A stretch of 64,000 bases of DNA from Vibrio crassostreae (GTDB lineage: Bacteria; Pseudomonadota; Gammaproteobacteria; Enterobacterales; Vibrionaceae). The position numbers and the translations under genes were made by a program. The stretch lies in the NCBI RefSeq assembly GCF_024347415.1, contig NZ_AP025477.1:1178001-1242000 (forward strand), written 5' to 3'. The notes under the pieces were generated by a model, which was not told the origin of the DNA, did no database searches, and saw nothing but the letters and a program-made list of their open reading frames with translations. Below, piece after piece: positions 36,780 to 45,607 of this stretch (positions are counted from its first letter, which is position 1; each line of letters starts with the position of its first letter).

Positions 36780-37670
36780 ATGAACAACTTAAACGTGCTC
36801 AATAAATTAAAGACCAAGACACACCTCCTTTCATTAGCAGCAATCAGCCTGGCACTTAGCGCATCACCCACAATGGCCAACGACGCTGAACAACCTCGCA
36901 TCATCAGTGCTGGCAGTGCCGTTACAGAATTAATTTTAGCGCTTGGCGCAAAAGAACAATTGGTGGGTATTGATGTGACTAGCCGCTTCCCTCAGTCTGA
37001 AAAGCTACCAAAGATTGGCTACCACAGAAACCTGTCTGCGGAAGGTTTACTTGCCCTAGAGCCAACCACATTGATTGGCTCTGATGAAATGGGACCAGAC
37101 AACGCGATCTCTCAATTAAAATCGGCAGGCGTCGATGTCGAGATCGTGAACACTGAAGCAAACGTTGAAGGGTTATTGAAGCGTATCGACCAAATCGCCA
37201 AGATTACCGATACCAAAGCACAGTCACAGCAAGTTAAAGCTGAAGTAAATCAGAAGATTGCTGCACTGAAAGCGAACCAAGTACCAAGCAACGAAGCGAA
37301 GAAGGTGCTTTTCTTATTGCTGCATGAAGGTCGTCCTGCGAACGTTGCTGGTGGTGAAACATCACCAAACGCAATCATCGAATTAGCTGGCGGTATCAAC
37401 CCTGCCGCTCAGAGCTTAACGTCTTACAAGCCACTTTCAATGGAATCACTCGTTGAGATGCAACCTGATGTCATTTTAGTAAGCGGCCGTAGCTATCAAA
37501 AAATGGGCGACGCGGATGCCATCCTTAAATCACTGCCTATGCTAGCGGCAACCCCTGCAGGTATGAACAAGCAAATCATTACCGTAAATGGCAGTGCTTT
37601 GGTTGGCGGGCTTGGCCTAGAAAGTCTCTCTGAAGCTAAGCGTTTAAACGCACTTATCTACCCGCTATAA
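36780..37670 (+). CDS. hutB: HutB periplasmic heme-binding protein
   Basis: The 296-residue class-III solute-binding protein has a signal peptide (to about 37, PTMANDAEQ) and two lobes joined by a long helix (AKITDTKAQSQQVKAEVNQKIAALK). RIISAGSAVTELILALGA at the start and ESLVEMQPDVILVSGRSY are typical of the HutB/PhuT/HmuT family. It hands heme to the HutCD importer. The ATG at 36780 gives a standard signal peptide; an upstream ATG at 36717 would add 21 polar residues. The ribosome site is weak. Confidence 0.9.
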   Translation: MNNLNVLNKLKTKTHLLSLAAISLALSASPTMANDAEQPRIISAGSAVTELILALGAKEQLVGIDVTSRFPQSEKLPKIGYHRNLSAEGLLALEPTTLIGSDEMGPDNAISQLKSAGVDVEIVNTEANVEGLLKRIDQIAKITDTKAQSQQVKAEVNQKIAALKANQVPSNEAKKVLFLLLHEGRPANVAGGETSPNAIIELAGGINPAAQSLTSYKPLSMESLVEMQPDVILVSGRSYQKMGDADAILKSLPMLAATPAGMNKQIITVNGSALVGGLGLESLSEAKRLNALIYPL

Positions 37671-37774
37671 CTCGACCACCCTATTTCTGCTATCGCTAAT
37701 TCACTTCCCTTCACCAACTGACTCACGCTTTTGGTGAAGGAGATAAAAGTTAGCGATAGATATTGAGGCCCTTT

Positions 37775-38812
37775 ATGTTGTTACGATCCGTCCCACTGAA
37801 AACATCGATGTTAGGCCTAGGTGCTACCTTAGCTTTTGTCGCACTGTACTCGATCACTGTTGGGCCAATGAACATTAGCTTAGCCGACAGCGCTACGAGC
37901 TTAATTCGACCAAACAATGACTTAGCACCTCACATTAACTTAGTGATTCAAGAGATTCGCTTGCCAAGAACCATCTTGTGCATGCTGATTGGTGCAATCC
38001 TCGCCTTATGTGGCGCGGTAATGCAGGGTTTGTTTCGAAACCCACTTGCCGAGCCTGGTATCATCGGTGTGTCTGCGGGCGCAGCATTAGGTGCTGCACT
38101 GGCTATCGTTTTGTTCTCTGAGCTTTCACTTCAATACCCTGCTTTCATGAACTTTGCTGCAGTACCTGTGTTTGCCTTTTTAGGTGGCGCTTTAACCACA
38201 CTGTTGGTCTATAAGTTAGGCACGGGGAAATTCGGCACCTCTGTCACCATCATGTTGTTGGCGGGTGTAGCGATCAGTGCGCTCTCTGGCGCTGGTATTG
38301 GCTTCTTGAATTTTATTGCTGATGACCAAATGCTGCGTGATCTTTCACTGTGGTCGATGGGTTCACTAGCAGGCGCTAAGTGGTCAGGTATTTTACTGGC
38401 TGCTGTCACACTCGTTGGGTTGTTTGTTGTTTTCTACCGCCAGGCGATGCCTTTGAATGCCCTATTACTGGGCGAGTCAGAAGCACAACACCTTGGCATC
38501 CCAGTACAGAAACTCAAGCGAAAGCTGATTCTACTGACTGCCGCAGGCGTTGGTATCACGGTGAGCCTGTCTGGCATGATTGGTTTTATTGGCCTAGTGA
38601 TACCTCATTTAGGTCGTATGTTGGCAGGGCCTGACCACCGAGTTCTTCTACCACTATCTGCGGTACTAGGCGCATTGTTGTTAACAGCCGCAGACATGTT
38701 CTCACGCGTTGTACTGGCACCAGCAGAGCTGCCAGTGGGTATTGTCACAGCAATCATCGGCGCTCCATTCTTCTTGTATCTACTATTCCAACAGAAAGGG
38801 AGAATCCTTTAA
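37775..38812 (+). CDS. hutC: HutC heme ABC-transporter permease
   Basis: The 345-residue FecCD-type permease has ten helices with RLPRTILCMLIGAILALCGAVMQGLFRNPLAEPGIIGVSAGAALG, the family hallmark, and the C-terminal GMIGFIGLVIPHLGRMLAGPDHR coupling region. It carries heme across the inner membrane. GAGG six bases before the ATG at 37775 supports this start over the upstream TTG. The stop overlaps the start of the ATPase gene (TAATG). Confidence 0.93.
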   Translation: MLLRSVPLKTSMLGLGATLAFVALYSITVGPMNISLADSATSLIRPNNDLAPHINLVIQEIRLPRTILCMLIGAILALCGAVMQGLFRNPLAEPGIIGVSAGAALGAALAIVLFSELSLQYPAFMNFAAVPVFAFLGGALTTLLVYKLGTGKFGTSVTIMLLAGVAISALSGAGIGFLNFIADDQMLRDLSLWSMGSLAGAKWSGILLAAVTLVGLFVVFYRQAMPLNALLLGESEAQHLGIPVQKLKRKLILLTAAGVGITVSLSGMIGFIGLVIPHLGRMLAGPDHRVLLPLSAVLGALLLTAADMFSRVVLAPAELPVGIVTAIIGAPFFLYLLFQQKGRIL

Positions 38813-39594
38813 TGTTTCCTGCAGCGTTAAAAGCAACCGACATCGAAGTGAAGTTCGGCAGCAAAGTGATATTAGATGGCGTTTCTATTGAGATTGAAGC
38901 AGGAAAGGTAACCACATTGCTTGGGCCAAACGGCGCAGGAAAAAGCACGCTGCTGAAAGCTTTATGTCAGGAGATATCGAGCACGGGTGATATCCAGTAT
39001 TTTGGACATGTCAAAGACAAGTGGCCTTCACGCAAGTTGGCGAAACATTTGGCTATGCTTCCTCAACACAGTACCTTGACCTTCCCTTTTTTGGCACATG
39101 AAGTTGTTGAGCTTGGTGGTATACCTCTGCAAGAATCCAACAAGAAGCTGACCAGCATTGCTAGCCAAAAAATGGATGTTGCTGATGTGACTCACCTAAG
39201 TGAAAGACTCTACCCTTCGCTATCTGGCGGTGAAAAACAGCGAGTTCACTTGGCTCGAGTGTTAACTCAACTCCACCACTCTGGCGATCAATGTATCTTG
39301 ATGCTTGATGAACCCACATCAGCACTGGATCTTGCCCACCAGCACAACACCTTAAAGATCGCGAGAGAGCTAGCCGACAACCACAATGCCGCCGTTATCG
39401 TGGTTCTGCACGACCTAAACCTAGCCGCTCAATATTCTGATCGACTCGTAGTATTAAAAGACGGTAGCTTGGTGTGTGATGGCAGCCCTTGGGAGGCACT
39501 TCAATCTTCAATGATTGAGGATGTATACGGCTACAAAAGTATAGTAGAAAAGCACCCAACCATGAGCTTCCCTCAGGTTCACCCCGCCCAATAG
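38812..39594 (+). CDS. hutD: HutD heme ABC-transporter ATPase
   Basis: The 260-residue ATPase has a Walker A (GPNGAGKSTLLKAL), Q-loop (AMLPQHS), signature LSGGEKQRVHLARVL, Walker B (CILMLDEPTSALD) and H-loop (VVLHDLN), in the HmuV order. It powers heme import with HutC. Its ATG overlaps the hutC stop. A terminator 60 bases downstream ends the tonB1-exbBD-hutBCD unit. Confidence 0.94.
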   Translation: MFPAALKATDIEVKFGSKVILDGVSIEIEAGKVTTLLGPNGAGKSTLLKALCQEISSTGDIQYFGHVKDKWPSRKLAKHLAMLPQHSTLTFPFLAHEVVELGGIPLQESNKKLTSIASQKMDVADVTHLSERLYPSLSGGEKQRVHLARVLTQLHHSGDQCILMLDEPTSALDLAHQHNTLKIARELADNHNAAVIVVLHDLNLAAQYSDRLVVLKDGSLVCDGSPWEALQSSMIEDVYGYKSIVEKHPTMSFPQVHPAQ

Positions 39595-39653
39595 ACTCGA
39601 TTTAGAACCCACTCATTTTGAGTATTCGTTCCTAATAACAGTTAAGTCATTCT

Positions 39654-39679
39654 AAGCCTCGATTTTCTCGAGGCTTTTT
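39654..39679 (+). terminator. Terminator of hutBCD
   Basis: AAGCCTCGA / TCGAGGCTT stem followed by TTTT. Confidence 0.8.
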
Positions 39680-39949
39680 ATTGGCTCATAGCCTCTCTCT
39701 CACCTGAAACTCAATTTTATTAGCAACTATAGCAATGAACCCCACAACGTCTCACTCCGAGCGTTTGAGGCTCTAGAAATAAACAGTATCAGTTAGTGTT
39801 GCTTAGTTTTTTGCAACTAAGATTGAATATAAGAGGCAAACGTAAGCATTTAAAAAGAAAAGAAATAACTTCATTTGGAACTAAATACAGTTAGCGGCAA
39901 CGGTGTGAGAGCAAGAGAAAAAGAGCGAGATAAATGAAATTGCAGGCAC

Positions 39950-39972
39950 AAAAAAAGCCCCCGTAGGAGCTT
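39950..39972 (-). terminator. Terminator of the TetR gene
   Basis: GAAGCTCC / GGGGGCTT imperfect stem on the minus strand with a long U tract. Confidence 0.65.
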
Positions 39973-39989
39973 CTTTCATTGTGTATTGA

Positions 39990-40451
39990 TTATTGGCTCA
40001 TTCGAATCAATGATTTACCAATCAACCACTCTAGTTCTTTACCGCTAGTATCGCCAAACTGAGTTTCAGTCAGCTTGTATAGACGATCAATACCGTTTGC
40101 AGCGAACTCATGCGCGCTCTCAGCAGTAACGATATGATGGAAAAGTAAACGTAAAATCGCTAGGAACTCAGCGTCTTCAAGTGCTGCAACCCAGCTAGCT
40201 GAAAATGCGTCAAGGCCATTTTCGAAGTCAATGTGTTCCATGAACATCTTGAAAATACGACCGTCTAAAGCAGCAGTAAAATCCGTTTTCTTTGGAAAGT
40301 GATGACTAATACCTGTACGAGAAACGCCTGTTTGTTGACTCAACGTCGTGTATGACATCTTGTCGTAACCCAATCTCAATAGCTGGTCCACAACGGCATC
40401 CATGATCTTCTGGATCGTGATTTCTGTATCTTCTTTACTACGCTTTGGCAT
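39990..40451 (-). CDS. TetR-family transcriptional regulator
   Basis: The 153-residue regulator has a TetR DNA-binding domain (IQKIMDAVVDQLLRLGYDKMSYTTLSQQTGVSRTGISHHFPKKTDFTAAL, about 10-60) and a short ligand-binding part (to 153). It is smaller than typical 190-220-residue TetR members, so the effector domain is reduced. It is monocistronic and divergent from the YfcZ gene across a 530-base gap. Confidence 0.8.
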   Translation of the reverse strand: MPKRSKEDTEITIQKIMDAVVDQLLRLGYDKMSYTTLSQQTGVSRTGISHHFPKKTDFTAALDGRIFKMFMEHIDFENGLDAFSASWVAALEDAEFLAILRLLFHHIVTAESAHEFAANGIDRLYKLTETQFGDTSGKELEWLIGKSLIRMSQ

Positions 40452-40981
40452 ATTCAGGCTCTTCTCTTTGTAAATCCATCTAACTCAATCAAATGAAGTC
40501 AGAATGAAAATCGTTATCAGCATTATGTGAGCAAGGTATTTTTTCGCAAGTATTTATAACTAAATTCACACAAATACTATGTACGAACAATTTTACAGTG
40601 ATATCTCTTTGGACACTTTGTCTAATTATTCTTCGAAAATCACCTTACAATCCTAAGTCGATAAGTTTAAATAACTACTTAGAATATGAAATACCCAACG
40701 AAAAATTCATTGTATAAATACCTATCAAGCGATAGATAGTCTTATAAAATCATTCCTGGCGCAACTAAGTGAATGATATTCTGACAAATTAATAACATTC
40801 CTTTTCAACAAAACGTGAGGTAAATCACATACATATTTATCGGCGCGAATGTAGATATTCATTAAGCACCTTAACAAACAACATAGCATACCAGTACAAA
40901 TTAGTTCAAAGGTTTTAATTTTTGTAGATACAGTTCAAATTGCTCGTTAGAATAACCTCAGACTTTGTAAGAGGATTATTT
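40452..40981. promoter_or_regulatory. Long AT-rich divergent regulatory region (tetR / yfcZ)
   Basis: 530 bases without a convincing ORF. It holds a CRP/FNR-like half-symmetric site at 40814-40829 and likely a long leader for the YfcZ-family gene. Confidence 0.5.
40814..40829 (+). promoter_or_regulatory. CRP-like site
   Basis: CGTGAGGTAAATCACA differs from the TGTGA-N6-TCACA CRP core by one base and lies about 150 bases before the YfcZ start. Function is inferred. Confidence 0.5.
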
Positions 40982-41281
40982 ATGAGCCAAGATATTGGTA
41001 ACAATGATGTATGTGAGGCTTGCGGTTGCGCAGGTGAAATTGGCTTCATCATCAAAGAAGGCGACGATGTTGCTGAAGTAACGGTTTACGGTAACTCTAA
41101 AGCCCTTATTGAAGCTGAATTCGCTAAGTACGTTGAGTTAGCAAAGCAAGTGTCTAGCAATGTTGAATTTGAAGCGTCAGAGATGACTGAAGAAAGCACA
41201 GAATTGCATGCACGCTTTAAATTTGAAGTAAGCGCTGAAAAGATTATTTTCGAACTTAAGACTCGCTCTCTAGCTCGCTAA
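40982..41281 (+). CDS. YfcZ/YiiS-family protein
   Basis: The 99-residue protein matches the YfcZ/YiiS (DUF406) family: VCEACGCAGEIGFII at the start, a central SKALIEAEFAKYVELAKQV helix, then FEASEMTEESTELHARFKFEVSAEKIIFEL. Its function is unknown; the Cys cluster suggests metal or redox sensing. The ATG at 40982 has AGGA seven bases before it. The long CRP-like leader suggests regulated, probably carbon- or oxygen-responsive expression. Confidence 0.8.
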   Translation: MSQDIGNNDVCEACGCAGEIGFIIKEGDDVAEVTVYGNSKALIEAEFAKYVELAKQVSSNVEFEASEMTEESTELHARFKFEVSAEKIIFELKTRSLAR

Positions 41282-41306
41282 TATAAGCACTTACACGCAC
41301 ACTATT

Positions 41307-41337
41307 AAAAGACGAGTTTATTGCTCGTCTTTTTTTA
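41307..41337 (+). terminator. Terminator of the YfcZ-family gene
   Basis: AAAAGACGAG / CTCGTCTTTT stem with a T run; it overlaps the end of the convergent DUF1496 gene. Confidence 0.8.
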
Positions 41338-41605
41338 TTATTTCAACCCAACCTAGAGCACCATTAGTCTCAAAGTCATTTTCAGCCGCACATTTAATCA
41401 CAACACCCGACACCTCAACGATAGCACCGACACTATATGCCCTATCATTGTAATAACAAACTCGTTGCTGTGAACCACTCTGAGTGACTACGACTGCCGC
41501 CTTTGCTGGCGTTGATATTGTTTTATTAGCACTTGCTGATATTGAGCAAAGCACCGCGGATAAAATCACAAAAATTTTCAGAATTTGACGCTTTATTCGA
41601 ATCAT
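41318..41605 (-). CDS. DUF1496 secreted protein
   Basis: The 95-residue product has a signal peptide (MIRIKRQILKIFVILSAVLCS, cleavage near ASA-N) and the DUF1496 pattern RVCYYNDRAYSVGAIVEVSGVVIKC with two cysteines expected to form a disulfide. It should be periplasmic or outer membrane; function unknown. The ATG at 41605 has AAAGG upstream; an ATG 15 bases earlier is possible. It ends inside the convergent YfcZ terminator, so the two transcripts overlap by a few tens of bases. Confidence 0.75.
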   Translation of the reverse strand: MIRIKRQILKIFVILSAVLCSISASANKTISTPAKAAVVVTQSGSQQRVCYYNDRAYSVGAIVEVSGVVIKCAAENDFETNGALGWVEIIKKDEQ

Positions 41606-41721
41606 AGATTTACCTTTCATTGTCTCTGATTCCTATTTACCTACCAACAAATGAGTAAAACACTATGCGAGGGTAATTTTTTCATTATAGTGTTAACGTC
41701 TATCGTAATAAGAAGCTCGTT

Positions 41722-42321
41722 ATGCTCCGAATAATTGCACTTATTATTGGTTCTTTAACCATAACAAATGTGACTGCAGAACCACTCGATCAGTATCAAA
41801 TATTGAACCATCTCGACAATTACGGAAACTTATATCTACGAAATAAGCCTTATACATCACTACCCACTGGGTTAATTGTTGATGGCAATCTAAATATAGA
41901 GAACACAGCGATCACTCGCCTGCCTAAAGGCTTAGAAGTTAACGGTAGCCTCAAAGGCTCTAACAGCCAGCTCTCTCGAGTTCCGACTGGAATTAAGATA
42001 AAAGGCTACGCCGACTTAATTGGCAGCAAAATCACCAGCTGGCCAAGAGGCGTAAGAGTGGGTGGTTTTATCAACCTCACTGATACTCCACTTCAGAGGC
42101 TACCTAATGGCTTTAGAGTGAAAGGCGATCTGAGCGTGATTCGTACGCCTTTAACAGAACTACCAAACGGGATAATCATTGATGGTGACTTATATATAGG
42201 TGGTTCTGGGATCACAACGTTTCCCGATACCATGACAGTCAAAGGCAACATCTATCTAGGCGGCAACACTGTAACCACATGGCCAACCAACCTAGAACTC
42301 GGTGGCGCTGTCGCTCGATAG
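41722..42321 (+). CDS. Secreted LP-repeat (leucine-rich-like) protein
   Basis: The 199-residue protein has a signal peptide (1-19) and then about seven imperfect repeats of 20-21 residues with the pattern LP-x-G-hydrophobic-x-V-x-G-x-hydrophobic-x-hydrophobic-x-x-T (examples: PTGLIVDGNLNIENTAIT, LPKGLEVNGSLKGSNSQLS, LPNGIIIDGDLYIGGSGIT). The regular Gly/LP turns and beta-type strands suggest a leucine-rich solenoid or beta-helix. I do not recognise a named family. It is probably a periplasmic or secreted adhesive or scaffold protein, with no operon partner. Confidence 0.72.
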   Translation: MLRIIALIIGSLTITNVTAEPLDQYQILNHLDNYGNLYLRNKPYTSLPTGLIVDGNLNIENTAITRLPKGLEVNGSLKGSNSQLSRVPTGIKIKGYADLIGSKITSWPRGVRVGGFINLTDTPLQRLPNGFRVKGDLSVIRTPLTELPNGIIIDGDLYIGGSGITTFPDTMTVKGNIYLGGNTVTTWPTNLELGGAVAR

Positions 42322-42363
42322 TTCAATCCAAACTTTAGGTCTTAAAAGCAGATGACCAGCAAC

Positions 42364-42389
42364 AAAAAAGGAGCCTAAGGCTCCTTTTT
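42364..42389. terminator. Terminator shared by convergent genes
   Basis: AAAAAGGAGCC-TAA-GGCTCCTTTTT, perfect stem between the LP-repeat gene and the acyltransferase. Confidence 0.8.
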
Positions 42390-42423
42390 CAGTTCCATCA
42401 ATGAACTCGTTTGCTAACACTCG

Positions 42424-43542
42424 TTAGCCGATATTCTTCACTGGGTTCGCATAGCTATCGATCAAGTATTGACGAGCGCCTTGTGGCAAAGTCGATAACT
42501 TCTCTTCAAACTCTTGCTTAACCGCAGCTGTAATCGACTCGTCTTCTCTTTCCGCTGCTAGCAAGTTAACTGGGAACAGCTTGTAGTTATCGTGGATCTG
42601 ACGATCGATCTCTTCAGCAAGAGCTTCAGGCGTATCAAAATCTTGGTTGATAACCTGACCGAAGCCGACGTGAACGCGTCCTTTATTACCGATGATGCCT
42701 TGAATGATACTTTCGATATCTTCAAACTCACCCTTTTCGTAACTACCGTTTACGTCTTTTTCGAAAAGCTCTATCGCTTTAGCTGTGTCACATGGGTCGT
42801 TCTCGTAAGAAATAGCCACAGGAACAATCTTTAATGACTTTACGTATTCAGGAAAAGCAATTTTTTGCTTACGTCCTTCAACATGGAACATTTTCAAGAT
42901 TGCTGGCTCAGTAAAATCGTTACCGTCTTTAGCGCGACCTTCCTTTTGAGCGATCCAGATTGAGTTACCCGTTTCTAGAGAGTGCTTAATGTAAGAAGAC
43001 AACTGCCCTAGCGCTTTCATCATTTCACGTGGTCCTTTCAGAGAACGCTTTACGATAAAGCTCTTGTTCAAACGCATCAATTCAGTTGCACAAGGCTTCT
43101 TCAACAGGTTGTCACCAATAGCGATACGACAAGTCTGATGATTATTTTGATGCAGAGCATAATTTACCAACGCAGGATCCATAGCAATGTCACGATGGTT
43201 TGATACAAACAGATAAGCTTGGTTCGCATCCAATGACTCGACACCAGTGTACGTCACACCGTTGGTGGTTTTCGCTAGCGTGTCGCGTAAGTACTTTTTC
43301 ACTTCAATCTGAATGGATTCAACGCTAGTCAGCTTGCTCCATTTCATTTTTAAGTACACACGCAAAATCGGGCTCATTAATGCTTTGAACCAAGACGCAT
43401 GGTTTGAAAAACGGTAGTGCAAGATTGCACTGATAAATTCTTCATCATTAATAAGACGGTTTAGTGCCGCTGGAATTTCATCATCGCCGTAAGGGCGAAT
43501 ATCAACATATGGATCGGTTGGAGAGGTCATTTTTTCATTCAT
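42424..43542 (-). CDS. PlsC-type 1-acylglycerol-phosphate acyltransferase family protein
   Basis: The 372-residue protein has the acyltransferase motif SNHRDIAMDPALVN, with one extra residue between His and Asp relative to the canonical HX4D, as I recall for some related bacterial sequences (not checked). Further motifs are SFIVKRSLKGPREMM and SIWIAQKEGRAKDGN (FPEGT-like block). It probably acylates a lipid headgroup in membrane lipid synthesis. No membrane helix is predicted, and the length is well above the usual 240-residue PlsC, with an extra N-terminal 120 residues and a longer tail. Confidence 0.7.
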   Translation of the reverse strand: MNEKMTSPTDPYVDIRPYGDDEIPAALNRLINDEEFISAILHYRFSNHASWFKALMSPILRVYLKMKWSKLTSVESIQIEVKKYLRDTLAKTTNGVTYTGVESLDANQAYLFVSNHRDIAMDPALVNYALHQNNHQTCRIAIGDNLLKKPCATELMRLNKSFIVKRSLKGPREMMKALGQLSSYIKHSLETGNSIWIAQKEGRAKDGNDFTEPAILKMFHVEGRKQKIAFPEYVKSLKIVPVAISYENDPCDTAKAIELFEKDVNGSYEKGEFEDIESIIQGIIGNKGRVHVGFGQVINQDFDTPEALAEEIDRQIHDNYKLFPVNLLAAEREDESITAAVKQEFEEKLSTLPQGARQYLIDSYANPVKNIG

Positions 43543-43705
43543 ATAATAAAAAGCTGGCTCATTCTACGCGTTGTTTTGACTTCTCGCAGCTACAGAGCCC
43601 ATACTTTTGACAAGGTCAGACCAGAAACATTGAAAATCCCCTGTTATTGTTGGCATTCTTTAAGATTAACGGTAATCTTGACGCCCCAAAATTAAGGTAC
43701 TATCT

Positions 43706-44332
43706 ATGAACTTCGCTATTGAATATACATCGGCTTACTTTTCACACTTGGTGATCACACCACGCAAGAAAGTACTAAAACATAGCCTTGTATCGGTTCA
43801 AAGTGGCTTGGTTTTGATCAAACTGGGTAAGCAAGAGTACGCTGTTGAACCTGGCCAAAGCGTTTGGATTCCCTTTGACTGCTTAACTTCGTTGACTTAC
43901 TTCCCAAACACTCAAATTAGCCGTGTCGACTTTTCTGTACGTTTGACGGATTCATTCCCAAGACAAGCGGGGTACATTACGCAAACTAACCTCTCTTCGG
44001 CACTATTAGAAAAGCTAGAACAGACCAAAGCTCGCGCTTCCAATGCCAATAATACGGAACAAGCGTTTAAAGATATGCTTTCTGTATTGAAGCAAGAAGT
44101 GCTGTCGTTTAAACCACTGCTTTGCGAAAGTGCGCTTTCTCAGCGATTCAATCAATGGAACATTGATGATTCAAACCTACCACAAGAGCACACTCTGGTG
44201 ATGGTGATGCGAGAAGCAAAGAAACGTATGCAGTCAGGCCAAAAACGTTCACTTGTGATTGATGATCTGTTCTCAGGTAAAGAGGAAGAGTTCGAGCAAC
44301 TGTGTATGCTTGTTTTTGGTAAAGATTTATAG
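43706..44332 (+). CDS. Cupin-like AraC-type sensor protein lacking a DNA-binding domain
   Basis: The 208-residue protein has an AraC-type cupin-like start (LVITPRKKVLKHSLVSVQSGLVLIKLGKQEYAVEPGQSVWIPFD, residues 16-60), then a helical middle with little homology and no two-helix-turn-helix AraC DNA-binding tail. A helical end (EEEFEQLCMLVFGKDL) is too short for it. It could be a truncated AraC regulator or a standalone sensor; DNA binding is not supported. AAGGT lies before the ATG. The shared terminator is at 44381-44415. Confidence 0.55.
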   Translation: MNFAIEYTSAYFSHLVITPRKKVLKHSLVSVQSGLVLIKLGKQEYAVEPGQSVWIPFDCLTSLTYFPNTQISRVDFSVRLTDSFPRQAGYITQTNLSSALLEKLEQTKARASNANNTEQAFKDMLSVLKQEVLSFKPLLCESALSQRFNQWNIDDSNLPQEHTLVMVMREAKKRMQSGQKRSLVIDDLFSGKEEEFEQLCMLVFGKDL

Positions 44333-44380
44333 CTTGGCGGTAAGTGAGAGTTGGTATTTAAACTAATAAGCCAGATACTA

Positions 44381-44415
44381 AAAAGCCGCAAAAACTGAGT
44401 TTTTGCGGCTTTTTT
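44381..44415. terminator. Bidirectional terminator
   Basis: AAAAGCCGCAAAAACT / AGTTTTTGCGGCTTTT, convergent genes on both sides. Confidence 0.8.
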
Positions 44416-44465
44416 AATTCTTAGTGTTTTTACATAGATAGCAATCTATCTATGTCACTACCTGT

Positions 44466-44954
44466 CTAAAATGGCAATTCAACCTGCATCATTAGGTCGG
44501 CGTCACGTGAGTCATGCCAACGATAATCAAAGCGCATACGCGGCTGCCCTTCTACTTTCTCACCAAAACCGATGCTGAGTTGAAGACCATGATTCATCAA
44601 CCACTCTTCCGTCGACATATCATACTGCTCGTCTTCCAGATCTTCGGGAAACCACATCCCCAAACCTACATAGTTTGATTCAATGCTTTGTGTCAGTAGT
44701 GGTGCGTCTTTACTTTGAAGAACCCAATCAGACCAATAATCAGGTGTACTTTCTGGTTCATCATCGCTCAGCCCACTGATTTCCATCATACGTTGGCCAA
44801 AAGACTCGATACTCGAAGAAAAGTCCAAGCAATTATCGTCACTAGAAGTCAGCATGATCGAATCTAAGCTAAAAAAGTCACATTCAGCGTATGCAGGCAT
44901 ACTGCATGCTGTTATCAACAACGTCGCTGGTATCGCGCGCTTTAGCATAGTCAT
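44466..44954 (-). CDS. Secreted hypothetical protein (162 aa)
   Basis: The protein has a signal peptide (MTMLKRAIPATLLITACSM, cleavage near AYA-EC) and an acidic mature chain ending in a membrane-like beta strand (LSIGFGEKVEGQPRMRFDYRWHDSRDADLMMQVELPF), which suggests an outer-membrane or periplasmic protein. Two short cysteines (ECDF and NCLDF) may pair. I do not recognise the family. It lies 22 bases after the NadD-like gene on the same strand, so the two may form an operon. Confidence 0.6.
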   Translation of the reverse strand: MTMLKRAIPATLLITACSMPAYAECDFFSLDSIMLTSSDDNCLDFSSSIESFGQRMMEISGLSDDEPESTPDYWSDWVLQSKDAPLLTQSIESNYVGLGMWFPEDLEDEQYDMSTEEWLMNHGLQLSIGFGEKVEGQPRMRFDYRWHDSRDADLMMQVELPF

Positions 44955-44976
44955 CAGACCTCTTGAATTAATGAAT

Positions 44977-45498
44977 CTACATTATTGTATACAGACCACT
45001 ATCTTGCAACATCTTTGTAACTGACTTAGTGCTCAGTTTTGATACATCGCTTCCACTTATCAACGCATTACGAATGTCTGTACTACGAATTTTGACTTTT
45101 TCAGGGCAAGCCATTACAGACCACTGCTCGGTAATCTCATCTGATTTATAGAAAGATGAGAACTTAAAGAAGTTATCTGGGCCAATCACAAACGTCAGTT
45201 CAGCGTCACGATGTAACTTTTGAAGTTCACTGAGCACTGCAAAAGTCGTGACGCTTTCACCTGGGGTAAATAGGCTCTTTTCGATCAAAGAAAGCTCCAC
45301 TTGATCCAGTGAAAGATCACTAATAAATGCGTTAACTAACTGACATCTCGTATCAAAGTCTAGCATCTCTTTTCCCCAAGCATGGGCAATACTTGGAACC
45401 AGAAGAATCTTGTCGAAATGAGCCAGTGAATCAATCACACTTTTATGCCCTAAGCTCGGCGGATTAAACGCACTACCGAAAATGGCTATTTTTTCCAT
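44977..45498 (-). CDS. NadD-type nicotinate-nucleotide adenylyltransferase
   Basis: The 173-residue protein has the nucleotidyltransferase signatures: IAIFGSAFNPPSLGHKSV (GxFxPxxxGH, residues 4-19) and the C-terminal IRSTDIRNAL (ISSTxIR motif). It is shorter than the usual 210-residue NadD. It is expected to adenylate nicotinate mononucleotide in NAD synthesis. It is divergent from nadE, which finishes the same pathway, across about 110 bases, supporting a shared function. Confidence 0.75.
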   Translation of the reverse strand: MEKIAIFGSAFNPPSLGHKSVIDSLAHFDKILLVPSIAHAWGKEMLDFDTRCQLVNAFISDLSLDQVELSLIEKSLFTPGESVTTFAVLSELQKLHRDAELTFVIGPDNFFKFSSFYKSDEITEQWSVMACPEKVKIRSTDIRNALISGSDVSKLSTKSVTKMLQDSGLYTIM

Positions 45499-45607
45499 TA
45501 TTAATTACTGCCTTCTCTTTCTAAGCTTGTGCAAAGAGGTTTTTAAATCGAATGATTTAGGTATGATAACACTAGATTTTTAATTTGCTTGCAGGAAAGG
45601 AATACGA

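Larger units (their letters stand above)
39595..39989. other. Gap between hutD and the TetR gene
   Basis: Contains the hutD terminator (39654-39679), the TetR-gene terminator (39950-39972) and, between them, a weak hairpin CTTAGTT / AACTAAG at 39802-39821. No ORF with a ribosome site. Confidence 0.55.

Noticed and set aside
41722..42321. Repeats in this stretch considered as a CRISPR or satellite array
   Set aside because: The repeat is in protein-coding frame and varies at the DNA level; no spacer pattern.
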